NCBI RefSeq assembly: GCF_965638725.1
Contig: NC_134963.1
Coordinates: 8,253,501-8,317,500, forward strand
DNA: 64,000 nucleotides
Direction: 5' to 3'
Source: Aptenodytes patagonicus
Taxonomy: Eukaryota; Chordata; Aves; Sphenisciformes; Spheniscidae
Part shown: positions 58,901 to 64,000 of the stretch, in pieces
How positions within the stretch are numbered: position 1 is the stretch's first letter
Layout of the letters: each line of letters starts with the position of its first letter
Translations under genes and position numbers: made by a program
The notes under the pieces: generated by a model
The model's database searches: none
Told to the model about the DNA's origin: nothing
Seen by the model: the letters and a program-made list of their open reading frames with translations, nothing else

Positions 58901-61879
58901 AGCTGTCAGTTATTTTTCCTACCGATGTGAGCAATGCAACCTGCCAGCTTGGTAATCGCCACTCACAATGAAGCTGAGGAGCTAGGATACTTAAAATCAT
59001 CATTTCCATAGCATCTGCCATCTAGAAGGGTAGAAAAGAAACAAAAATAAATTAGCTGCCTGAAAATTAGATTGATGTAGTGGTCCATAATATACCTTCT
59101 TGAAATTAACCTTGTTTCTGCTGGTGCCATTCTCACTCTGTAGGTGAAACAAAACAGTCATGTTTGCAAGGTACAGTGGATGTACACAGTGTAGAGAAAA
59201 AAAGCAACAGGTGCACTTTTAAACTAATTTCTGATTGTCATAATGTTTAGTAACGCTGGCAGAGAGGATTCAAAGAGCCAAATCAAAAGTTATCGGTGGG
59301 TGATTTCGAGAAGGCTTGTCTGGTCAGTCATCCAGGTTCATTCACTTCCATGTTGCATATTACAGGAATGAGCTTTCAACTCCTTTACACACAGATTCAG
59401 TCAGAACTGTTTATTACCTTAAAACTTACTCCCTTTTCCCTTACACACTGCTTCTGGATTTGTATCAAATATATTGATAGATCATCTGTAGACCAAATTC
59501 TACTACTGATTTAGGATCTAAACCATGGCAGATTGTAACCTGATATGTAGACAATAGCTGGTAAATACAGGCTCCAGATATCATTACCCTAAAATATACC
59601 ACAGTAGATGTAAAATATAGTGCTTCAGAAACAGTAGAAAAGTGAAAACAAAGCCTGTATTTCTGTTCTTGACATCAAGGTTAAAACTAGAAGTACAGGG
59701 TTGCTGTTCACCTGAAACTGAGATTATAATAATACTGACTAATAGAGAAAACAGATATTGTAGCTAATGGGATGGATGTGGTAAAATCACTGATTTTTCA
59801 AACCCTGATTTATAAGAACTTCAGAGACAGAGAAATCAATCAGTTATTCATTACCCCCACATAACAAGTTTGAGTCCAGCTGTCATTTTAAAATTTCAAG
59901 TAAAATTCCTTGTTTATTGTACAATTATCTGTTTGGAGACTTTTTGTCAACAGAGAACGGTTACATTATTTGAAATCACTGAGATTCTCTAACTGATGAT
60001 CATGCAATTGACCTTGATAACCATTACTTGCCCATGCTAATCCAGTAATAACAGACAGCTTCCACTGGAACTTTCCAAATCCAATGGCTTCCACCGCATC
60101 TTCCACCATGAAAGTATCTAGAAAGAAAACAATTCTAGTGCAGAAGTGTATTCCTTTTCTAGTAAGAGCCATCCCTTGAGACAGCATTTTCTGTGAATGC
60201 AATTACTTATTAACTGGGTAATCTACTGAGATCTAAAATACATAACAGAGAGTGACTTTGCTTTTATACAGTTCCTACTCGGGAAAATCTCTACATTCTT
60301 CAGGAATTGTGCTAAAGCCAAAATAATTCTAAATATTCCTAGAATATTTTATTCACATAGAAGTAAATCAGCGTAGCACCAATGACTCCAGCACACGTTC
60401 AGCCTATTACTCCTGGGAGTGACTCCACCAGCCACTGAATTGCACCTTCCTCTGGTGAGAAGTGTATGAGCTGTTCAACAGCACATAGCAATACTATGCA
60501 AGAGATGGAAAGTGCAGAAGAATATCTTACTGCATGGAGAGTCAAACTGTAATTATTTGAATCAAGAATTTGTCCAAGACATATATCTTGAAACACACTT
60601 TTGTTAAAAATGCTGATGGTTCTTGTTTCCCGCACATTGTCATGACCTCATTATTTTTTTCTACCTGAAGAAGCTGAGATATCTCAAATTCCTTTGCTCA
60701 AGTGCAAAATGAAATATACAACAAAAATACATTTTGATATTCAAGTTGTTTAAATCAATTTAAGTCTCAAAGTTTTAACACTTCCAGCAGTTTAAAAAGT
60801 ACATTTGCCACAGAAAAGTTTTATCTAGCTAAGAGTTGGACATCCTCAGAAAGCAAAAGACAAAAACACAAACCAAAAGGAAATCAAACAAAATCTAACT
60901 GATAAAACGAAGCAGAGATGTCATAAAACCTGTTTGTGACTTCAGTCCAGGCATTTGATGTGATGGCCCTGAAGCTCAGCATATTGGGTTGTTGCATCAC
61001 TTGCACTTTTTTTGGGCGATGTGCCAACTGAAATTCTACATATATCTGCAGACTTGCACTGATGCACTGAGTCTTTTGAGAAACTCACTGAGCTCACTCC
61101 ATGGTATTTTGGCTTCCTCTTGCATCAATCTGTTAATAAATAAGTCCCTGGGAAAATAGTCATCCTACAAAATTTTAGTATGCCTTGTGCTAAGACAAAA
61201 TTAACGTTTCTCATGTCTTCTAAATTGGTGTTGCCTTCAGGGCAGTCAGCACCTCTCTGCTAGGCAGAAAGCAGAGGCTGGGATGTACATTCATTCTGTC
61301 CCTCTTGTCCTCTAGGCAAGGAGGAGACAGGAACACTGCAGAGGCTTCATGCTCAGCCTTGAAGGTGAGCCACGTGTAACTGCTCCAGCAAACTTGGCAA
61401 CGTTTTAGGAGCACTGATCAGTTCTAAAGGAAACTAAGTCAAACCTCCGTATGAAATAGGTGGTGACAACTGGATACACAACTCCTTAAAAGGGTCTATT
61501 ACTGGTAATATAAAAAAAACGCATAAAGCATCCCTCAGAGAACAAGGTAGCTAAATCATGATTTTCAGGTGTAACATAATTTGCCTGTGTTATTGTTTCC
61601 TTCTTTGATCTGGGGATCTTTAACTTCTCTAAACCCAATGTATTCAGCCTGGTTGCAACATGACTGAAATGAAGAGGTCACACCTTTCTCCTTACAGGAA
61701 AACAAGAAACCTACTCACCATCAGTTGGGTTGGCAAATTCTTTCGGCACTGCAGCTCCATCCTCAAGCTCAATAGGCTCTAGCTCTGTCCGCACACCCTC
61801 AATCTGAATTTCATGTTCTCCTGAAATGACATCCTCATCTGACCTTGAACTTTCCCCAGTGCGGCGGAACTTGACCACC
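43764..61879 (-). CDS. SVOP: SVOP, synaptic vesicle 2-related protein: coding exons 2-15 plus last (fifteen exons, residues 13-548); first coding exon outside the window
   Basis: SVOP is a 12-transmembrane major-facilitator-superfamily protein of synaptic vesicles, related to SV2, that binds nucleotides; its substrate is not established. Fifteen minus-strand exons totalling 1612 nt join without a stop: 61879-61719, 60117-60032, 59021-58923, 56852-56781, 56555-56431, 53720-53657, 52387-52262, 51212-51084, 49692-49619, 49303-49227, 48109-48002, 46475-46364, 45084-45003, 44771-44682 and 43970-43764. The order is an acidic N-terminus, TM1-6 with the MFS signature SDQYGRKT after TM2, a cytoplasmic loop ([11 protein letters not shown]), TM7, a Cys-containing luminal loop, TM8-12 with the second-half signature DRIGRKK, and the motif PIETKGR before the tail. 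With the missing exon (eleven and two-thirds codons in human) the length would be 548, as in human. The first intron read here in full has a GC donor. SVOPL and SV2 are excluded by near identity to SVOP. Confidence 0.96.
44682..44771 (-). CDS. SVOP: SVOP coding exon 15 (residues 451-480, TM10-TM11)
   Basis: This 90-nt exon lies between TTGTTCACAG and GTAAAA. It encodes [20 protein letters not shown] and [10 protein letters not shown]. Both borders are phase 0. Confidence 0.96.
45003..45084 (-). CDS. SVOP: SVOP coding exon 14 (residues 423-450, TM10)
   Basis: This 82-nt exon lies between ATTCTCACAG and GTAAGG. It encodes [18 protein letters not shown] and QAAYVYTPE. Confidence 0.95.
46364..46475 (-). 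CDS. SVOP: SVOP coding exon 13 (residues 386-423, TM8-TM9)
   Basis: This 112-nt exon lies between CTTCTACAG and GTAAGT. It encodes [17 protein letters not shown] and [26 protein letters not shown] is the second-half MFS signature. Confidence 0.96.
48002..48109 (-). CDS. SVOP: SVOP coding exon 12 (residues 350-386, luminal loop)
   Basis: This 108-nt exon lies between TCCTCCCACAG and GTAAGC. It encodes [34 protein letters not shown] and one base of a glycine codon. Two cysteines here and one in exon 11 suggest luminal disulphides. Confidence 0.95.
48765..48779. repeat. 15-nt T homopolymer run
   Basis: Fifteen consecutive T occur on the plus strand in an SVOP intron, read as an A run on the SVOP sense strand. 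Confidence 0.85.
49227..49303 (-). CDS. SVOP: SVOP coding exon 11 (residues 324-350, TM7 end and luminal loop)
   Basis: This 77-nt exon lies between CTTGCAG and GTGAGT. It encodes [19 protein letters not shown] and AGDVCS, ending with one base of an isoleucine codon. Confidence 0.95.
49619..49692 (-). CDS. SVOP: SVOP coding exon 10 (residues 300-324, start of TM7)
   Basis: This 74-nt exon lies between TTTTCAACAG and GTAAGA. It encodes [19 protein letters not shown] and LLWFI, ending in a split tryptophan codon. Confidence 0.95.
51084..51212 (-). CDS. SVOP: SVOP coding exon 9 (residues 257-299, central cytoplasmic loop)
   Basis: This 129-nt exon lies between TCTCTTAG and GTATGT. It encodes [29 protein letters not shown] and [14 protein letters not shown] is the conserved motif after TM6 in sugar-porter-like transporters. 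Confidence 0.96.
52262..52387 (-). CDS. SVOP: SVOP coding exon 8 (residues 215-256, TM5-TM6)
   Basis: This 126-nt exon lies between TTTGGCAG and GTAGGT. It encodes [29 protein letters not shown] and [11 protein letters not shown]. Confidence 0.96.
53230..53622. repeat. Element-like interval with inverted termini in an SVOP intron
   Basis: GGGCAAAATTCTGCT at 53230-53244 and AGCAGAATTTGTCCC at 53608-53622 are inverted copies matching at 13 of 15 positions. The sequence resembles the ends of a dispersed amniote repeat that I recall (GGGCCAAATTCTGCTC). The inside is too decayed to recognise. It may be one old element or two independent fragments in opposite orientation. Confidence 0.45.
53657..53720 (-). 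CDS. SVOP: SVOP coding exon 7 (residues 193-214)
   Basis: This 64-nt exon lies between CTCTTTACAG and GTGAGC. It encodes [19 protein letters not shown] and IE, the TM4-TM5 cytoplasmic connection. A 25-bp tandem duplication sits just upstream of its acceptor. Confidence 0.95.
53736..53785 (-). repeat. SVOP: 25-bp tandem duplication just upstream of an SVOP 3' splice site
   Basis: Two 25-bp copies match at 23 of 25 positions and lie in the intron 15-65 nt upstream of coding exon 7. On the sense strand each copy contains TGCTAAC, a good branch-point match, placing candidate branch adenosines about 33 and 58 nt from the exon. Confidence 0.9.
56431..56555 (-). CDS. SVOP: SVOP coding exon 6 (residues 152-193, TM3-TM4)
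   Basis: This 125-nt exon lies between AAATACAG and GTAAGT. It encodes [27 protein letters not shown] and [11 protein letters not shown], and ends in a split serine codon. Confidence 0.96.
56781..56852 (-). CDS. SVOP: SVOP coding exon 5 (residues 128-151, TM2 and MFS motif)
   Basis: This 72-nt exon lies between TTTCACAG and GTAAGT. It encodes [15 protein letters not shown] and ISDQYGRKT, the motif-A signature of the major facilitator superfamily in the TM2-TM3 loop. Confidence 0.96.
57060..57110. repeat. Possible fragment of an old interspersed repeat
   Basis: CTAACTTCACTTCCATTGAC, followed by TTGAAAGGGAATTTGC, resembles a CCCATTGACTTCAATGGGA-type repeat core. It is very short and offered only as a pointer. 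Confidence 0.3.
58923..59021 (-). CDS. SVOP: SVOP coding exon 4 (residues 95-127, TM1 and the start of TM2)
   Basis: This 99-nt exon lies between CCCTTCTAG and GTAGGA. It encodes [19 protein letters not shown], then the luminal EWRLPSWQ and VALLTS. Confidence 0.95.
60030..60031 (-). other. SVOP: Non-canonical GC 5' splice site in SVOP
   Basis: The exon end GCATGG is followed by GCAAGT. This joins LAW to MADAMEMM in phase 0, as in human SVOP. The nearest GT donor, 4 nt downstream (GTAATG), would shift the reading frame. The GCAAGT form is the usual consensus for the minor GC-AG class, spliced by the major spliceosome. Confidence 0.88.
60032..60117 (-). CDS. SVOP: SVOP coding exon 3 (residues 66-94), followed by a GC donor
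   Basis: The acceptor is TTTCTTTCTAG. The exon encodes [20 protein letters not shown] and SVITGLAW, the start of TM1. The phase-0 junction to the next exon (LAW then MADAMEMM) demands an exon end at TGG followed by GCAAGT, a GC-type donor. Confidence 0.95.
61719..61879 (-). CDS. SVOP: SVOP coding exon 2 (residues 12-66, cytoplasmic N-terminus)
   Basis: This exon lies between TGTATTCTTAG and GTGAGT. It encodes [17 protein letters not shown], then HEIQIEGV, an acidic stretch and [12 protein letters not shown]. It begins with one base of a split codon, so an upstream coding exon carrying the initiator is required. Confidence 0.95.
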
Positions 61880-64000
61880 CTAAGAATACAGAAACAAGGA
61901 TCAATACTTTGGTGGGTCTTTTCCAGGTCGAAGCTGTGTTTGCTTAGTCTTGAAGCCCTATTTGGTCAAACAGTAGCCAGGCTTCTCCCCACCCTCCTGT
62001 CTCCATTTCACATTCACAGAGAATGCTGTGACTTTTATCTATATCCGCTTTTAGATATGGGATCCTGCTGGTTGCTACTGGCTTCGGAAAAACTGCAGAG
62101 GTACATTGCTATATGATATAATCATCATTTTTGTACAAAGAAGATGTCATCGTGCTAACATATAAAGTTATAAAAACATACAGGTTATAAAAATATGTTA
62201 AAATGATACATTTAATCGTAACCATGTTTTGTGTGCCTAGACTTTTATTGCGAATTAGACATAGCTGTGTCATGGAATTTCAAGTGCTTTGTCTTTGTAG
62301 GAAGAACCCAAATTCAATTTTCCATGTTGATTTCATAAGAGTGATCTGTGTCTTAGAAGAAGCGGAACTCCTGAAATTTGTCAGATTTTTAAGCATTACT
62401 TAGTGAAGTAGGATTCATACGATAATTCAGTGAATTGACTGATCTTTTTCCATTATGGTGATGATTCTGTGACTATAAATATGATTGCTTTCATTTCTTG
62501 TCTTAAACTGAAGTCTTTAATTTTATGGAATTAATTAAATACCTGTATTTTAAGAAACTATTTGATTTCCAATACTTGGTTCATCTGTGCATTTTTTGAA
62601 TCTCTTAGGTAATGAGGTGGGACAGAATAAGAAAGTGAATCAAAGGATACTCCTTTTCATAAAGTTCAAGTCAAGACTGAAGAGTATACCTGCCCGCCAG
62701 TTATAGTCCTGGCATATGAGATGATGAATGTCACATGAGTGTCATGCTCATGGCTGTCTGTATTTTATATAATTTCTGGCCCTAGCTGAGAGATAATCAT
62801 CTAATCTCTGCAGCGAGGCCACGGAGAGAATAAGACATGAAAACAGAACTTTGTTAAATCGACACAACTTTCACCTTTTGGTTAGAGTGATTTTGTGCAA
62901 CGCTTCATGTACACAGAGGAGCTCCATTTTCCATCAATTAAGTTTCCCGTGACCAAACAAAGATTTTGAAACAGATCTACCATATTTAATGTATCAGATT
63001 CCTCAAGCTTCCTTCACTTTACCTGCAACATCAGTGTAACTTCTTCACCTTGGCAACTGACGATTTCTTGCACTTCAGTTAAACATTTTGGAAATAGATT
63101 AAATTAGTCTCGCTACTACCTCTTCAGACTTCCAATACCTGAACATTTTAACTCTACAATAAAGATTAGCAGAGAGTCTCTTGAACTTCAGTTTAATCCT
63201 CTGGTTTAAGGGTCAGCAAAACTAAACTATCAGCATCCCTGCCAACTGCAGCTGCAGCAAACTGACATGCATGTATGACATTTCTAAAGGTGATCTGAAA
63301 GGCTTTTCATATTTGGCAAGACCTCAACTCTTATTTTCTCTTACAAGTGCTGATGATACAATCAATACTTAATATAAGGGCAAAGTGATGGGCAATCTAC
63401 AAAACCCCCATAAATGGATTTTGGTCCAATGGTAGACAAGGGGATGGAGGAATGAACATCTCAGTCACCCATGGGGTTTTTTACAAAGAGAGGAGTCCTG
63501 GCCACGACCAGCCACTCAGTCCAGCTTAAGATTTCACTGCGGTAGAAACATAAAGCAGAGGGATAGAAAACTTTTTTTTTTCCTCCTCACAGTTCTGGCA
63601 CATCTGTTATTCCCCTGACCACATCCCATTTGGGGAATTGCACATATTCACTAATGATATTCTGGCAGTAACCTGGAGAGAGAGAGAAGTACAGTGACCA
63701 TTTTGTGAGGTTATCACTCATCTTTAGGACAGCCTGCTTTGCAGGCTGTAGAGATGTTTTGGGATGATTTTTTCAGGTAAACAGGGCATTCCAAGAGCTG
63801 TATGGGGCAAATATTCCTTGTACTACTTTAGTAACGCTCTCAGCTGCAGCAGGAAACTGAAAGCTTTTCTCTGGCCTTTATGTCTTGGCAGACAATAACA
63901 GAGTCACAAATTTTGTTTTCTAAGATAACATTTGAAGATCTTAAACATAAGAACACAGAACAAAACCCCAGACCTCTTCGAAATGAGCAAGGAAACTACA
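61880..64000 (-). other. SVOP: SVOP first coding intron, partial
   Basis: AT-rich sequence lies upstream of the first SVOP exon seen. I searched the minus strand for an exon encoding the expected short N-terminus (starting MEEDLF in human) and found none, so the initiator exon and promoter lie beyond the right edge. No other feature is recognised. A near-repeat GTTATAAAAACATA / GTTATAAAAATATG is seen near 62166-62200. Confidence 0.65.

Larger units (their letters stand above)
45085..61718 (-). other. SVOP: SVOP introns
   Basis: AT-rich introns separate the listed exons. The largest are the 2.9 kb intron at 53721-56430 (2.7 kb), the 56853-58922 intron (2.1 kb) and the 60118-61718 intron (1.6 kb). 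I saw no additional exon, RNA gene or intact transposon in them. Simple tracts include a 15-nt T run at 48765-48779 and a short GA repeat near 50167-50177. The span also contains the exons listed separately. Confidence 0.7.

Noticed and set aside
62908-62934. Minus-strand ATG (MENGAPL...) as a possible SVOP first exon
   Set aside because: The frame stops after nine codons, has no donor in the right phase, and does not match the expected SVOP N-terminus.
1-64000. CRISPR array, operon, prophage or other prokaryotic system
   Set aside because: The whole window is explained by spliced vertebrate genes and their flanks. No regularly spaced repeats or bacterial gene clusters are present.

Overview
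The window is nuclear DNA of an amniote, most likely a bird. Three multi-exon vertebrate genes can be read exon by exon, with GT-AG introns (one GC-AG), kilobase-scale introns that are short compared with mammals, a CpG-island promoter, and scattered decayed copies of what look like old sauropsid/amniote interspersed repeats. The gene order SSH1 - DAO - SVOP matches what I recall of human 12q24. I see nothing prokaryotic, viral or CRISPR-like.

Region 1 (1-24.5 kb, minus strand) is the 5' part of SSH1, the slingshot cofilin phosphatase. Four coding exons are present (24166-24101, 19332-19292, 2843-2740, 891-827; residues 1-92), and the gene continues off the left edge. The start codon lies in a CpG island with a near-ideal Kozak context and an in-frame stop six codons upstream. 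Intron 1 carries the most unusual structure in the window, a 38-bp nearly perfect foldback with a 12-nt loop at 21291-21378.

Region 2 (24.5-36 kb, plus strand) is GC-rich. It holds a complete ten-coding-exon DAO (D-amino-acid oxidase) gene whose exons join into an uninterrupted 347-codon frame, the same length as human DAO. All the catalytic residues I could check are in register (Y224, Y228, R283, G313). SSH1 and DAO are head-to-head, about 3.3 kb apart between start codons.

Region 3 (36-64 kb, minus strand) is AT-rich and holds SVOP (SV2-related synaptic vesicle protein, a 12-TM major-facilitator protein). Fifteen coding exons from 61879 down to 43764 encode residues 13-548. The short first coding exon is not in the window and must lie beyond position 64000. 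DAO and SVOP are tail-to-tail. One SVOP intron uses a GC donor. Another has a tandem duplication that doubles a candidate branch point.

The genes are neighbours by ancient synteny, not members of one pathway. SSH1 regulates actin, DAO oxidises D-serine and other neutral D-amino acids in peroxisomes, and SVOP is a neuronal vesicle transporter-like protein. Gene identities rest on recognising the translated exons from memory, not on a database search.
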